Assembly: GCA_003058525.1 (NCBI GenBank)
Contig: QBVD01000055.1
Location: 40,590 to 104,589, forward strand
Length of the DNA: 64,000 nucleotides
Source of the DNA: a gamma proteobacterium symbiont of Ctena orbiculata
Lineage (GTDB): Bacteria; Pseudomonadota; Gammaproteobacteria; Chromatiales; Chromatiaceae
Direction of reading: 5' to 3'
Positions 43,266-53,619 of the stretch are shown piece by piece. The position numbers and the translations under genes were made by a program. The notes beneath the pieces are model-generated. The model had not been told where the DNA came from, made no database searches, and worked only from the letters and a program-made list of their open reading frames with translations. How positions within the stretch are numbered: the first letter of the stretch is position 1; each line of letters starts with the position of its first letter.

Positions 43266-46016
43266 ATGAAGCGTATGTTGATCAACGCAACTCAGCCTGA
43301 AGAGTTGCGTGTTGCCATCGTTGATGGCCAGAAACTATTCAATCTGGATATAGAGGTCCCCGGTCGGGAGCAAAAAAAGGCCAATATCTACAAGGGACGC
43401 ATTACCCGCGTCGAACCCAGTCTGGAAGCTGCATTTGTCGATTACGGCTCTGAACGCCACGGTTTCCTTCCCCTCAAAGAGATCGCCAGGACCTACTTCA
43501 CCGAAAAAGCCAGAAGCACCTCAGGCAGAGTCAATATACAAGAGGCGATCAAAGAGGGCCAAGAGGTCATTATCCAGGTCGAGAAAGAGGAACGCGGTAA
43601 CAAAGGGGCCGCCCTGACTACATTCATTTCTCTGGCCGGACGCTATCTCGTGCTGATGCCGAACAATCCCCGCGCCGGAGGTGTATCCCGCAGAATAGAG
43701 GGTCAGGATCGTACCGAACTGCGTGAAGCCATGAGCGAGTTGCAGATCCCTGATGACATGGGATTGATCGTACGCACTGCGGGTGTCGGCAAGAACAGCG
43801 AGGAACTGCAGTGGGACCTGGACTACCTGATCCAGCTTTGGCAGGCAATTGAACACTCTGCAGAGAAGCCGGCCCCTTTCCTGATCTACCAGGAGAGCAA
43901 CGTCATCATTCGCTCCATCCGAGACTATTTGCGCGCCGACATCGGTGAGATCGTCATCGATGACAAGGATGTCTTCAGCCAGGCCGATCGCTTCATCAAT
44001 CAGGTGATGCCGCAATACAGCAAGAAGCTGCGCCACTATGATGACGAGGTCCCGCTCTTCAGCCGCTACCAGATCGAGAGCCAGATCGAATCGGCATTCC
44101 AGCGGGAAGTCAGCCTGCCATCCGGCGGTGCTATTGTGATCGATCACACCGAGGCCTTGACCTCTATCGATATCAACTCCGCCCGAGCCACCAAGGGTGC
44201 TGATATCGAGGAGACCGCCCTGAACACTAACCTTGAAGCGGCTGACGAGATCGCCCGGCAGCTGCGTTTGCGGGATCTGGGCGGGCTTTTCGTTATCGAC
44301 TTCATCGATATGACTCCATCGCGAAACCAACGCGAGGTGGAGAATCGACTCAAAGAGGCCCTGAAACAGGATCGGGCACGGGTACAAATAGGCAGAATCT
44401 CCCGTTTCGGACTGCTGGAGATGTCGCGCCAGCGACTGCGCCCCTCTCTGGGTGAAGCCAGTGAGCAGGTCTGCCCCCGCTGCAAGGGACATGGCACGAT
44501 CCGTGGCGTGGAATCACTCTCCCTCTCTGTATTGCGCATCATCGAAGAAGAGGCGATGAAGGAGAATACCGGTCGCATTGTTGCTCAGCTCCCTGTCGAT
44601 ATCGCCACTTTTCTGCTGAATGAGAAACGGCAGGCGATTCACGACATTGAAAGGCGTCAGTCCATCGATGTCGTGCTGGTGCCCAACATCCATCTCGATA
44701 CCCCCAATTACACCATTGAGCGGGTGCGGATGGGTGACCTGCCTGCGGATGACGATACCGTATCGAGTTACAAGATGGTCACCGACGAAAGCGAACAGAA
44801 GGTACAGGATTTCGGCAAGGCCAAACAACCGCAAGCGGAAAAACCCGCGGTAAAATCCATCGCGCCCGCGAGCCCTGCCCCACAAAGGAGTGAAGCAGCC
44901 CGGGCGGTGGCGGAAACGGGTGAAGGCGGTTTTTTAAAGAAGATTTTCAGTATCTTCACCTCAAAGTCGGATGAACCCGCCAAAGAGGAGCCGATAAAAA
45001 AGAGCGCCAAACCGCGCCAGAGCAGTGACCGCGGCCAGTCAACAACGGCAGGGAAAGGACGTAAAAGACAGGCGGCCAGTCGTGGCAAAGGCGGCGCCGG
45101 TGAGAATAGGCGCGGTGAACGATCCGAGCGGCGCACACAGGAAGCATCTACAACAGGTAAACGAAAACCGCAAAAATCTTCAGCCAAGACAGCTGAAAAA
45201 CAGACCAAGGAGAAAAAGCCCCAGGACAAGAGTAATACTCAGGCGGATAAGGCAAACGGCGAGACTCCGAAGCCCAAGGCATCGCGTCGGGGGCGTCGAG
45301 GCGGTCGCAGACGCCGTACCAATGCTGAGAAAAGCAACGAGCAATCAATAGCCAACGGCGTATCTGAGGACAAGGACTCAACGACAAAAGGGGCAAAGTT
45401 CGATGAACCCAAGCGTGAAGCGAAGGAAGCGCCACGCAAACGTGAAACCAGGCAAGATGCCAAGAGCATTCCTGATGCAAACAAACCAGCTGCCGGCAAG
45501 AAACAGAAACCGGCGGCAAGAATTAAACCCGGGAAGGATCAGGCAACACAATCTACCGCCACACCGACCGTCTCGGAAACGGCCAGGCAGGAAAAACAAG
45601 CGCCCGAACCAGGTCCAAAACTGGTTCAGATCGAAACCAAGCCGCAACAGGGTGAAAAAGCGCCTGTAAAAAAGAAACCGGAGGTTTCTGCCGACAATCC
45701 ACCGGCGCCTGTTGAAAAAAAGCCGGAACCACAAATAACGGCCGAAAAGAAACCGAGACCACAGACAACGGACGAGAAGAAACCGGAAATGCCGAAATTA
45801 CAGCAGGTGGAGACCGCGAAAAGGATTGAAAAACCGGCCGCAAAGCCGATAGCGAAACAACCTGATACTGAAATCGGCAAACCGGTTACGACTGAACGGG
45901 CCCAACAGAGCAGTCAAACAGCCGTTACGGGGCAGACAGACAAGGCGGCAACCGCAACTGCCGCACCAAAGCCAAAGTCGAGCGAGAAGAGCGTAGACAG
46001 CAGTAATGGAGATTGA
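43266..46016 (+). CDS. rne: ribonuclease E
   Basis: 916 residues. The N-terminal half is the catalytic core, with an S1 domain (about 38-118), metal ligands D302 ([10 protein letters not shown]) and D345 (VIDFIDM), and the zinc-link CPRC at 403-406. Numbering is within one residue of E. coli. The C-terminal half from about 510 is disordered, rich in Lys, Pro, Glu and Ala. It has an FLKKIFSIF segment that could bind membrane and an arginine-rich stretch ([11 protein letters not shown]) for RNA binding. The end acts as degradosome scaffold in relatives. A strong terminator follows. Confidence 0.96.
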   Translation: MKRMLINATQPEELRVAIVDGQKLFNLDIEVPGREQKKANIYKGRITRVEPSLEAAFVDYGSERHGFLPLKEIARTYFTEKARSTSGRVNIQEAIKEGQEVIIQVEKEERGNKGAALTTFISLAGRYLVLMPNNPRAGGVSRRIEGQDRTELREAMSELQIPDDMGLIVRTAGVGKNSEELQWDLDYLIQLWQAIEHSAEKPAPFLIYQESNVIIRSIRDYLRADIGEIVIDDKDVFSQADRFINQVMPQYSKKLRHYDDEVPLFSRYQIESQIESAFQREVSLPSGGAIVIDHTEALTSIDINSARATKGADIEETALNTNLEAADEIARQLRLRDLGGLFVIDFIDMTPSRNQREVENRLKEALKQDRARVQIGRISRFGLLEMSRQRLRPSLGEASEQVCPRCKGHGTIRGVESLSLSVLRIIEEEAMKENTGRIVAQLPVDIATFLLNEKRQAIHDIERRQSIDVVLVPNIHLDTPNYTIERVRMGDLPADDDTVSSYKMVTDESEQKVQDFGKAKQPQAEKPAVKSIAPASPAPQRSEAARAVAETGEGGFLKKIFSIFTSKSDEPAKEEPIKKSAKPRQSSDRGQSTTAGKGRKRQAASRGKGGAGENRRGERSERRTQEASTTGKRKPQKSSAKTAEKQTKEKKPQDKSNTQADKANGETPKPKASRRGRRGGRRRRTNAEKSNEQSIANGVSEDKDSTTKGAKFDEPKREAKEAPRKRETRQDAKSIPDANKPAAGKKQKPAARIKPGKDQATQSTATPTVSETARQEKQAPEPGPKLVQIETKPQQGEKAPVKKKPEVSADNPPAPVEKKPEPQITAEKKPRPQTTDEKKPEMPKLQQVETAKRIEKPAAKPIAKQPDTEIGKPVTTERAQQSSQTAVTGQTDKAATATAAPKPKSSEKSVDSSNGD

Positions 46017-46026
46017 TCGGCCGAAT

Positions 46027-46053
46027 CTTGCTCCATAGTGATGGAGCAAGTTT
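46027..46053 (+). terminator. terminator after rne
   Basis: A perfect 10-bp stem, CTTGCTCCAT / ATGGAGCAAG, with loop AGTG, followed by TTT. It starts 10 bases after the rne stop. Confidence 0.85.
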
Positions 46054-46133
46054 CCGTTCAGTGAGCGAATAGCCTGCTCATTACTTCTCTCGCTCGATCA
46101 CCATTTCGCTTATCGGTGAAAGATGATAGCGCC

Positions 46134-46625
46134 TCAGGCGAAGTGGTGACTCATGATCTTATCCAACAGACCTCGGGAGGCCTCTTCCACCAGATCGAAT
46201 ACCCGGTCAAAACCTGCAGCGCCACCATAATAGGGATCGGGTACTTCACGTACAGGTTGATGTGGCGCAAAATCCAGAAACAGATGCAGCCGATCTTCCC
46301 TGCCCGGCGGACAGAGCGCCTCCAGGTCCGCATAGTTGGACCGGTCCATTGCAATGACATAGTCAAAGCGTTCGAAATCCTCTGACGTGACAATCCTGGC
46401 ACGTAAGTCGCCTAGATCGAGCCCCCGTTTGATTGCTGTCTCACGTGCCCGGCGGTCCGGTTTGGAACCTGTATGGTAATCGATGGTGCCTGCAGAGTCG
46501 GTGGCGATATAGTCACTCAATCCCTGCTTCTCGACGATGTCACGAAACACACCCTGAGCTGTGGGTGAGCGACAGATATTGCCCATGCAAACAAACAGAA
46601 TGTTAATCTTTATATTTTCATTCAT
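46134..46625 (-). CDS. low-molecular-weight protein-tyrosine phosphatase
   Basis: 163 residues. The P-loop C-x5-R is FVCMGNICRSP (C13, R19), and the acid is D130 in VPDPYYGG. This is the standard cytoplasmic LMW-PTP fold, which removes phosphate from tyrosine in substrates such as exopolysaccharide kinases or acts on arginine phosphate. It stands alone, convergent with rne, and no cognate tyrosine kinase is in view. No strong ribosome site is seen. Confidence 0.93.
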   Translation of the reverse strand: MNENIKINILFVCMGNICRSPTAQGVFRDIVEKQGLSDYIATDSAGTIDYHTGSKPDRRARETAIKRGLDLGDLRARIVTSEDFERFDYVIAMDRSNYADLEALCPPGREDRLHLFLDFAPHQPVREVPDPYYGGAAGFDRVFDLVEEASRGLLDKIMSHHFA

Positions 46626-46758
46626 AGAGTTAAATTCGTTACCTTTTTTCGATCTGATTCAACGAGTCAGCCGACTCGATCACCCCACTATTCTAACCCA
46701 TCCATTGTGTTTGGCAGCTATAAAGATCGAATTCAGCCTCTAGTCTCGGATACCCTGG

Positions 46759-47616
46759 CTAATCAGCAAGCCAACCCAGCAGCGCCAGACCACTACTCAC
46801 TACAAGCGCACCCATAAGCAGTTGTCGCCAATGGTCCCGCTCGCCGAACAACAGGATTGAGAGCAAGACTGCCAAAACGATTCCCGCATTGGCAAAAGAA
46901 ACAACATGGGCTGCCGGCATCTGATTCATGGCCCTTACCACCAAGGCATAGGCTGTGCCTATGAAGAGACCGCCGAAAAGAATATATCTCAGCGGTGGAC
47001 GGGTTTGTGGCAGCCAGCTGTTTGTCTCTGCTCGTTGCAGCAATGTGAGTCCCACGAAAGATGTCGTATAACCTATGCTAATGAATCCCAATTGCTCGGC
47101 GAATCCAGGGAGGTATTGGACAGCCACTTTGTCACTCAAAGAATAGACACTGGTCGACAATGCAGCCACAACAGTCCACGGCAGTGCATGCCGGGCATCC
47201 CCATGGCGTGATGATGCAGCGAGTATCCACAATCCGAGTACGCTGACGCTGATTGCGATACCCTCCCAAAGGGATATAGCACGGGAAAAAAACAGCCATG
47301 ACCAGATTGCAATCAGGATTGGAGAGCTGCGCGCCAATGGATAGACTAAAGCCACAGGTGCATAGTGATAGGCGCGCCTCAACGCTGTGAAGTACAGCGT
47401 GTTGGCCAACGATGAGAATAACAGAGCTACGAGCAGCGGCGTTTTCCAGTCGGCGTTGTTGAGTAGTTGCCAAATCGCGTAGGGCCCCAGCATGGCCAGA
47501 TGCGCAAGCAATCCCCACCAAAGATAGTTCGCCCTGCTATCCACGTGGCGCGCCATCAGATTCCAGGCCACGTGCATCAAAACTGAAACACCGATCAGGA
47601 GATAGGCGTTATCCAT
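46759..47616 (-). CDS. EamA-family drug/metabolite transporter
   Basis: 285 residues with ten predicted membrane helices arranged as two EamA repeats. The first contains VALVYPLARSSPILIAIWSWLFF and the second ends AHVVSFANAGIVLAVLLSILLFGERDHWRQLLMGALVVSSGLALL. It is a likely inner-membrane exporter of small metabolites. The substrate is unknown and the gene is alone. Confidence 0.85.
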   Translation of the reverse strand: MDNAYLLIGVSVLMHVAWNLMARHVDSRANYLWWGLLAHLAMLGPYAIWQLLNNADWKTPLLVALLFSSLANTLYFTALRRAYHYAPVALVYPLARSSPILIAIWSWLFFSRAISLWEGIAISVSVLGLWILAASSRHGDARHALPWTVVAALSTSVYSLSDKVAVQYLPGFAEQLGFISIGYTTSFVGLTLLQRAETNSWLPQTRPPLRYILFGGLFIGTAYALVVRAMNQMPAAHVVSFANAGIVLAVLLSILLFGERDHWRQLLMGALVVSSGLALLGWLAD

Positions 47617-47656
47617 CAGTACAATATAGGGAATGCTGTCATATTATCCTTACAGA

Positions 47657-48223
47657 TCAGCGATTAGACGGCCTGAAGGGTAGCTTTCTTATCGGCAATT
47701 TTCGCTTATTCACCGATGTGTCATCTATTTCCAGTTTCAGAACCAGCCGTTCTCCCTTTCTTGTGATGATCGCACTTTTGCTGTCGACGGACTCGACCTT
47801 CCAATCATTCTTGTTCATTCCCTGGGATACGCGCAGCAGCTCATTGGTATCCAGGTCGCGAATGATTGCTACCTTATTTTCAGGCATCATGGCAACACCT
47901 TCCAACTTCAGCCTTAGTGGCTTGCGTGGAATTCGGGGCACGCTTGTTTTCTGCTCAGGTTTGGCGGGAGGCAACCTGCCTTCGACAAACAACGGTCTCT
48001 CAGTTATTTCATCATATGCCTTTAATGAAACAGGTACGAATCTGACTGTCCCTTTCCTATCAGCATCTGCCTGTGAATTGTCCTGGTCACCCGCCTGTTC
48101 AGTTATTGTGCCCAAATAGTTTGCGGGTGATCTCCATTGATGATAGAGATAACCGCACGTGGCGCCTATTGCCAGCAAGAGCAAGAGTGTCATGGTGTTG
48201 AAGCTATGTTTCCAGCTGTTCAT
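47657..48223 (-). CDS. type II secretion inner-membrane protein, GspC/GspN-like
   Basis: 188 residues. One membrane helix (TMTLLLLLAIGATCGYLYHQW) is followed by a periplasmic HR-type domain. ITERPLFVEGRLPP matches the 'RPLF' motif of GspC/GspN proteins, and LKLEGVAMMPENKVAIIRD resembles the homology region that touches the secretin N0 domain. There is no PDZ domain. It is the last gene of the gsp operon and overlaps gspM by 4 bases. It probably couples the inner platform to GspD. Confidence 0.75.
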   Translation of the reverse strand: MNSWKHSFNTMTLLLLLAIGATCGYLYHQWRSPANYLGTITEQAGDQDNSQADADRKGTVRFVPVSLKAYDEITERPLFVEGRLPPAKPEQKTSVPRIPRKPLRLKLEGVAMMPENKVAIIRDLDTNELLRVSQGMNKNDWKVESVDSKSAIITRKGERLVLKLEIDDTSVNKRKLPIRKLPFRPSNR

Positions 48224-48816
48224 GACTCACCGTTCTTGATATAGCCAACGACAAGAAATTCCAAATCCAGCATTCTTAACTGTTTTTCGATCTCCTTTGT
48301 TTTCGGCAGTCTCCTTCGCGGAATATGCCTGCTGCGCAGACTGATGTTTTCGATAAACAAGTAAGGCTTTTGCGACTCGAGTTGATACATTATCTGCTTG
48401 AGGTTTTTCAGGGTGCTCTTCATCCTGACTCGGATAGCTATCTTGTTGAGTATCTCCTCCTGGGATATCTGTGCAGTCTGTGTGCTTATGATTTCTCCCT
48501 GCCCAGCCGCGACCACCTGTTTGATCCTGCGCTGAAGCTCTGCATTTGCCAGTGAGTCTGTTTTGCTTTGCAGATAGCGCGAATCAGACTGCTGAACCCG
48601 CTTGAGCTTATTAAATTCAAGCTGGTATCGCTCATCCTGATTGGCAATTCGCTGATAGCGTTGTATTTGAAATTGCGTATCTTCTATCCGCGCACTATAT
48701 GTTGTATTCATTGACCAGGCAGGATAGAGCGCTAAAACCGATACAGTCGCCAATATAACGATCAGAATGGCTACAGCCAAAATGCGCGATTGTCTGGCAG
48801 TCAGATTATCGAACAT
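48220..48816 (-). CDS. gspM: type II secretion protein GspM
   Basis: 198 residues with an N-terminal helix (ILAVAILIVILATVSVLALYPAW) and a periplasmic coiled coil (YQRIANQDERYQLEFNKLKRVQQ) plus ferredoxin-like domain, as in the b-subtype of GspM and in PilO. It binds GspL in the inner-membrane platform. It directly follows the gspL stop codon. Confidence 0.82.
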   Translation of the reverse strand: MFDNLTARQSRILAVAILIVILATVSVLALYPAWSMNTTYSARIEDTQFQIQRYQRIANQDERYQLEFNKLKRVQQSDSRYLQSKTDSLANAELQRRIKQVVAAGQGEIISTQTAQISQEEILNKIAIRVRMKSTLKNLKQIMYQLESQKPYLFIENISLRSRHIPRRRLPKTKEIEKQLRMLDLEFLVVGYIKNGES

Positions 48817-49893
48817 TTAACCCTTTCCCTCCTCGTCAGCAGCAATTTCCGCGGAGATATGAAATCGTTCTGTATTGTTCTTTTTACTTCTTGTAACCGG
48901 TGACCTAAAGGTAACGTCCTGGAATAATTTTGAAGTCTCGAGGATTGGAATCAGTGAAGCCGATGCTGTCGATTGGCCGTGTAGATGAATGGTATTACCC
49001 CTGACTTCGAAATTACTTACCCAAGTATCATCGGGCAGTAGCAGGGTCAATTCTAGAAGTATGTCGAGAACCGCTTTGGTTTTCTGTTTTCTCTCTTCTA
49101 AAAAAAAGTTCTCATTTCTCGCCGATGACACCTGTTCCCGCAGCGCGGCAACCTGGGTGGCTTTCGATTTATACTCTTCCAGCTCACTTTCGAGCTGTTT
49201 CAGTAATGTGGATTTCTGCCATAGGGGGAGTATCAGGTTACCGATAAACAACAGCAGCAGGATCAAGAAAAGGGTCAGGTTAAGCAGACGATAGCGTTTG
49301 TATGGTTTCTCCCGTTTTTCGGGAGGCAGAAGATTGACCTCATTTAAATTATGCTCTATCTCCTCACACGGGGAAATGGCATTGATTCGTACCTGGTTAT
49401 CCTCCAACTGTTTCAACGCCGAAGAAATCTTATCGATCGGCGCAAGAATCAAGGTAATGTCGAGCGTACGATTCTGCTTGTCACGGGCATTGATAATATA
49501 GTCGTAGTAGACCTGCTCAACACTGAATGGAGTCTGCCGATCCATTTCGAACGCAAGCACCTCACGCAGATTCTCTTCCGTCTCAATGGGCAGTGTAACT
49601 TTCTTGAAGAGATATTTTTTTGGTTCCAGGCAGAGTCGAATTTCACTGGCGTTATTGAGTACCCTTCTGTGTTCAGGGTCGTTGAAGTCAACGATCCTGA
49701 GATAGTTCTCGACCACTTCTTCGCCACTCAACCCCTGGTTGACGATGCGCAGTGTTTCATCCTTAAAGAGCAGTTGAGCTGGTTTTCCGCCCCGAAGAAG
49801 GGTACGAATCCTCTCCGGCAGGAGCATACTGATCTCACCACTCCACCAGAACCAGAAATTACTGAGTTGATATTTCAGGGATTGCGTTGCCAT
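48817..49893 (-). CDS. gspL: type II secretion protein GspL (PilM/PilN-like)
   Basis: 358 residues. The N-terminal cytoplasmic part (to about 205) resembles the actin-like domain of GspL, including the segment with LCLEPKKYLFKKVTLP. A membrane helix (LLNLTLFLILLLLFIGNLILPLW) and a PilN-like periplasmic domain with a coiled coil follow. It recruits the GspE ATPase to the platform. It lies 26 bp after gspK. Confidence 0.87.
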   Translation of the reverse strand: MATQSLKYQLSNFWFWWSGEISMLLPERIRTLLRGGKPAQLLFKDETLRIVNQGLSGEEVVENYLRIVDFNDPEHRRVLNNASEIRLCLEPKKYLFKKVTLPIETEENLREVLAFEMDRQTPFSVEQVYYDYIINARDKQNRTLDITLILAPIDKISSALKQLEDNQVRINAISPCEEIEHNLNEVNLLPPEKREKPYKRYRLLNLTLFLILLLLFIGNLILPLWQKSTLLKQLESELEEYKSKATQVAALREQVSSARNENFFLEERKQKTKAVLDILLELTLLLPDDTWVSNFEVRGNTIHLHGQSTASASLIPILETSKLFQDVTFRSPVTRSKKNNTERFHISAEIAADEEGKG

Positions 49894-49919
49894 GGGATAA
49901 TTTTAACGGGTTTTGATGC

Positions 49920-50801
49920 TCATAACGAATCGTGCCAGGAACGAATCGAATAAGGTGTCTTGCCTTGACTTCTCAGGTCGATATCAACCAACAATTGAGT
50001 TCTTGCACCCTGTGATGAAGACGCTTCAACCTGTATACGGTAGGCAGAACCAACAGCTTGGCCATCATCCTCTTCCATCTCCAGATCAGCCAGGTCACTG
50101 TCGATGTAATCAATGACACCCGCCAGTACTTCACCTGTCGCCTCCTTACCTTTCAGCAGGGATACCAACCTCTCAGGCGCAAATCTTAAATCCACATTTT
50201 GAGTATTGGAATAGAGGGTGATATAGGGACGTAAGCGCTCTACCTTGTCTGCATCAAATCCCAATACATAAGCGAGCTCATCGATACTCACAAAGTCACG
50301 ACCCGCTGTGGTATACGGATGGCCGGCACTCCGGTAATCGGCATCCTCAGCGCCATTGAGATGACGTAAATCATCGCTGTCACGCCAGTCAACAAGACGA
50401 TCGGCAAGCATCTCACGACCTTGAATGTCTTCAGTTATCAATGCAAACAGATTGACCAGATGTTCTCTCGACGCCCTGTTCAGATCGAGTAGACCGGATG
50501 AGTTGCGGATGGATATGTTGACTTTGCCCAGATCGGATACAAGCTGGTGGATTTGACCATTGCTGCTCCATCGTTGCGACGCATCTTTGACCATCAGTTC
50601 AAGAATTGCCCGATTAACGCCACTCTCCGCCAGCAACTTAGAATGTAGCGCATCAATTGCATTGCCTGTTAATCTGGTCTCGACCTTGGAATGGGTGGAA
50701 AAACTGGCGGCGACGATGGTCAACAGGGCGACCAGCCATAGCACCAGCACGAGTGCAAAGCCATTCTGACCGGAATATTGCCCCCTCCCCTTCATCATCA
50801 T
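49920..50801 (-). CDS. gspK: type II secretion minor pseudopilin GspK
   Basis: 293 residues with the long GspK build. The prepilin cleavage site NG|FALVLVLWL lacks Glu at +5, as is normal for GspK, which caps the pseudopilus tip. The large domain (SGLLDLNRASREHLVNLF, LVDWRDSDD) is typical. It overlaps gspJ by 4 bases. Confidence 0.92.
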   Translation of the reverse strand: MMMKGRGQYSGQNGFALVLVLWLVALLTIVAASFSTHSKVETRLTGNAIDALHSKLLAESGVNRAILELMVKDASQRWSSNGQIHQLVSDLGKVNISIRNSSGLLDLNRASREHLVNLFALITEDIQGREMLADRLVDWRDSDDLRHLNGAEDADYRSAGHPYTTAGRDFVSIDELAYVLGFDADKVERLRPYITLYSNTQNVDLRFAPERLVSLLKGKEATGEVLAGVIDYIDSDLADLEMEEDDGQAVGSAYRIQVEASSSQGARTQLLVDIDLRSQGKTPYSIRSWHDSL

Positions 50802-51523
50802 GGTCGCTGTACAATCATCGGATAATTTTGGTGGACTCTAAAATAGTGTTCCTGCGTTCCATCCTCATCGCCTGGATAAAGCAGGCTCAAACGGATCAAT
50901 TCTGGATAGCGTGTCGAGCCGGCTTCCCAACTGTCGAACCATCCAGCAGTTTCCCGCTCCTGTTTACTGCCGAAGTATGAAAACTCAACCTCTTCCAACC
51001 CGGTCATCAGAACGCGACGTGATCCATTCCCAGGCAGCGTCAGTTGCGAGGCATTCGGATCGAGCGGAGTATAATAGAGCACCAGGCTGATTCCCTGCTC
51101 ATAAGCGTTTTCCTGCACCAGAAGATATTCGAACAATCCACCGGCCCTGTGCTGTTGCGGGGCCTTTGAAAGGAATTGAAGTTGTCGCGCCTCCCCGGTC
51201 AAGGCCAATACACGCTGTTTCTGATCCCGCCAGACCAGTGGTACAAGGTGCTGAATCATGGAAGTGATTCTCTTTTGTATTAAGTGCTCCTCAAGCACAG
51301 CATCACTATGCTCAGTCAAACTCTCCCAGCCTTTGAGATTGATAAACAGCATTGTCACCGAGGTTGTCATGATGACTGCCAACAATAACATAGCAACCAT
51401 AACTTCCAGCAGCGTGAAACCACCACTGCGATGACCTGCCACATTCACGACCCCATCCACAACGGTCAAAACGATGCGTGGCCGTTTTGCAGCAACAGTT
51501 CGCTTAGGGTTTATCATATACAA
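50798..51523 (-). CDS. gspJ: type II secretion minor pseudopilin GspJ
   Basis: 241 residues. The cleavage site is GG|FTLLEVMVAML with Glu at +5. The leader before it is unusually long (about 35 residues) if the first ATG is used. GspJ, with GspI and GspK, forms the pseudopilus tip. It overlaps gspI by 20 bases. Confidence 0.9.
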   Translation of the reverse strand: MYMINPKRTVAAKRPRIVLTVVDGVVNVAGHRSGGFTLLEVMVAMLLLAVIMTTSVTMLFINLKGWESLTEHSDAVLEEHLIQKRITSMIQHLVPLVWRDQKQRVLALTGEARQLQFLSKAPQQHRAGGLFEYLLVQENAYEQGISLVLYYTPLDPNASQLTLPGNGSRRVLMTGLEEVEFSYFGSKQERETAGWFDSWEAGSTRYPELIRLSLLYPGDEDGTQEHYFRVHQNYPMIVQRP

Positions 51524-51902
51524 GACCTATGCGTGTGAATGTCAGACTTCTTTCACCACCAGGGGCTTCCCAAGCGATAGCGAAGGTCTCTTCCACGGGC
51601 TGCAGAGGCACCACCAGTTTTTTCTCGGCTGACCAGCCACTATAGGGCTGTCGCAGATAGTGCCATCTGAACCCACCCTGTTCGCTACCTTGTTCATTCA
51701 GGTCGCTGTTGCTTCGATCGACAGCCATTTGATCCAGTCTTGATTCGGCTATCTGGACAGCCTTGAGATAGTCAGTCGTAACCTGGTGGTTGCGCAGGGT
51801 TGTGGCGTTGATCCTGAGAATCACACTCATGGTCATGCTTAGAATGACAAACGCCACCAGCACCTCGATCAACGACATGCCTTCAGACTTGGTATGGGGC
51901 AT
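51504..51902 (-). CDS. gspI: type II secretion minor pseudopilin GspI
   Basis: 132 residues with a short leader and the cleavage site EG|MSLIEVLVAFVIL, Glu at +5. This is the normal length. It starts the GspI-J-K tip complex and overlaps gspH by 20 bases. Confidence 0.9.
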   Translation of the reverse strand: MPHTKSEGMSLIEVLVAFVILSMTMSVILRINATTLRNHQVTTDYLKAVQIAESRLDQMAVDRSNSDLNEQGSEQGGFRWHYLRQPYSGWSAEKKLVVPLQPVEETFAIAWEAPGGERSLTFTRIGLVYDKP

Positions 51903-52389
51903 TCGCTTTAAGCTCTTCGGGATCCAAGACCCGGACCCGGCTTGTCAGCCAGTCCACAGCAATAGCGAAGCGCTGTCCGCCGTTATCGAGAATCAATATA
52001 CCTCCAGTCGAGCTGCCATCCGGAAAGAATTCGAATACCAGAATCGGGGCTCCATCTATCCCTATGGCAGGTTTATTCCGGGCAAATTTCAACCCATCGG
52101 GCAGGTGTCGTATTTCACCACTGTTGACATGATCACTTTGGTAGGCATTGTTGTGGAGGTCGAACTGCACCTTCGAGGGCACACCGGTAATGATTGCAGT
52201 CTGCTGGATATAACGAATCTCCTGGGCCAGATCCCGCGTAGCGGCCTTGAGTTTGAGCGAAGGAAATGCCCTCTCGAACAGTGGTGGTGTCAAACTGACC
52301 AGCATTGCCAATATCACCAGTGCCAACATTACTTCGATCAGGGTGAAACCCTTGCTGGATGTCGACTTGTCACTGAATATCGCGTTCAT
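51883..52389 (-). CDS. gspH: type II secretion minor pseudopilin GspH
   Basis: 168 residues, with cleavage at KG|FTLIEVMLALVILAML. Its C-terminal part (LDNGGQRFAIAVDWLTSRVRVL) fits GspH, not the major pseudopilin GspG, which would carry a calcium-binding DPWG-type end. The start at 52389 (GAGG upstream) overlaps the gspF stop. This is the position where gspG usually lies. Confidence 0.85.
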   Translation of the reverse strand: MNAIFSDKSTSSKGFTLIEVMLALVILAMLVSLTPPLFERAFPSLKLKAATRDLAQEIRYIQQTAIITGVPSKVQFDLHNNAYQSDHVNSGEIRHLPDGLKFARNKPAIGIDGAPILVFEFFPDGSSTGGILILDNGGQRFAIAVDWLTSRVRVLDPEELKANAPYQV

Positions 52390-52396
52390 CCCTGCC

Positions 52397-53617
52397 TCAC
52401 AATGCAACCAGTGAATTCACGCCCAGGATGGCAACCAGAATCGACATCACCACACCTGCGATGATCAGGCCCAACACCAGGATCATCACCGGTTCCACCA
52501 GACTCAATGCACGCTTGATCAGGGTCTGTGTCTCCTGGTCGAGGATCTCGGCGGTCTGCATCAACATCGGTTCCAGCTGTCCTGACTCCTCGCCTACCCG
52601 GATCATCTGCAAGGCGAACAGGGGGAACTGGGCATGTTCTGTGAGCGGATCGGCCAATCTTCGGCCTGATTTCAGCTGGTTTACGACCTGATCCATGCCA
52701 TCGGCAATGACATGATTACTGATGGTATCTTTCACGATTGCCACGGATCTCAGCAATGGCACGCCATTCTCAAGCAAGGTGCCAAGGGTCCGGCAGAAAC
52801 GGGCTGCTTCGACCTGCTTGATGATGGGACCGACGACAGGTAGCACAAGCAGTCTGGCATGCCACCGCTTGGCACTTACCCTGCGGCTCATCTGCCACCT
52901 GAAAAAGAAGATCAGGAGTATTATCGCCAAGGCCAATACCCAGCCGTAGTCCTGAAGAAATCCAGCGATACCCATGGTGATGCGTGTCGACAGGGGAAGG
53001 GCCTGCCCCATGTCACTGAACAGCTCGCTGAATTGGGGTATCACATAGGTCAGCAGAATCAAAATCGAAGTAATCGCGACAAACAGCAGGATTGCGGGAT
53101 AGATCAACGCGGATATCAGTGAACTACGCACCTCTTTGGCACGCTCCAAATGCATCGCCAATCGGGCCAGGACGCTCTCCAGCGCACCACCGGATTCCCC
53201 CGCCCTTACCATCTGCACATAGAAATTATTGAACAGCCCGCCCTCTTTCGCCAATGCATCGGCAAACGAATTACCGCTTTTCAGACTGTCCCGAATGCTG
53301 GTCAGATGCTGGCTGAACAGTGATTCCTCACCTGCGATGGAGATAAGTATCGCCAGTGCGCCATCCAGGGGTTGCCCCGATTTCAGCAGTGTCGCCAATT
53401 CCCGGGTAAATGATGCGATCTGTTCAGCAGAGACCGATTTGCGCTGAAAGCTTCTGCGTGGTGCCCCTCGGTTCTTTTGCCGACTCTCCTCGACACGTAT
53501 CGGCACCTGTCCATTGAGGTGGATCTGGTTAACGGCATGATCGCGGCTGACCGCCTGCAGCTCTCCCTCCACGACCTTGCCGTCTGCATCGACAGCCTTA
53601 TATAGGAACGCGGCCAT
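52397..53617 (-). CDS. gspF: type II secretion platform protein GspF
   Basis: 406 residues, the usual GspF length, with two GspF/PilC domains and three membrane helices. Signatures include FTRELATLLKSGQPLDGALA, MVRAGESGGALESVL, FCRTLGTLLENGVPLL and MIRVGEESGQLEPML. It is the polytopic core of the inner-membrane platform and lies 2 bp after gspE. Confidence 0.95.
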   Translation of the reverse strand: MAAFLYKAVDADGKVVEGELQAVSRDHAVNQIHLNGQVPIRVEESRQKNRGAPRRSFQRKSVSAEQIASFTRELATLLKSGQPLDGALAILISIAGEESLFSQHLTSIRDSLKSGNSFADALAKEGGLFNNFYVQMVRAGESGGALESVLARLAMHLERAKEVRSSLISALIYPAILLFVAITSILILLTYVIPQFSELFSDMGQALPLSTRITMGIAGFLQDYGWVLALAIILLIFFFRWQMSRRVSAKRWHARLLVLPVVGPIIKQVEAARFCRTLGTLLENGVPLLRSVAIVKDTISNHVIADGMDQVVNQLKSGRRLADPLTEHAQFPLFALQMIRVGEESGQLEPMLMQTAEILDQETQTLIKRALSLVEPVMILVLGLIIAGVVMSILVAILGVNSLVAL

Positions 53618-53619
53618 GC

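Noticed and set aside
43521..44492. Long open frame of 323 codons antisense to rne
   Set aside because: It lies wholly inside the conserved catalytic core of RNase E on the other strand, has no ribosome site and no family resemblance; it mirrors codon bias.
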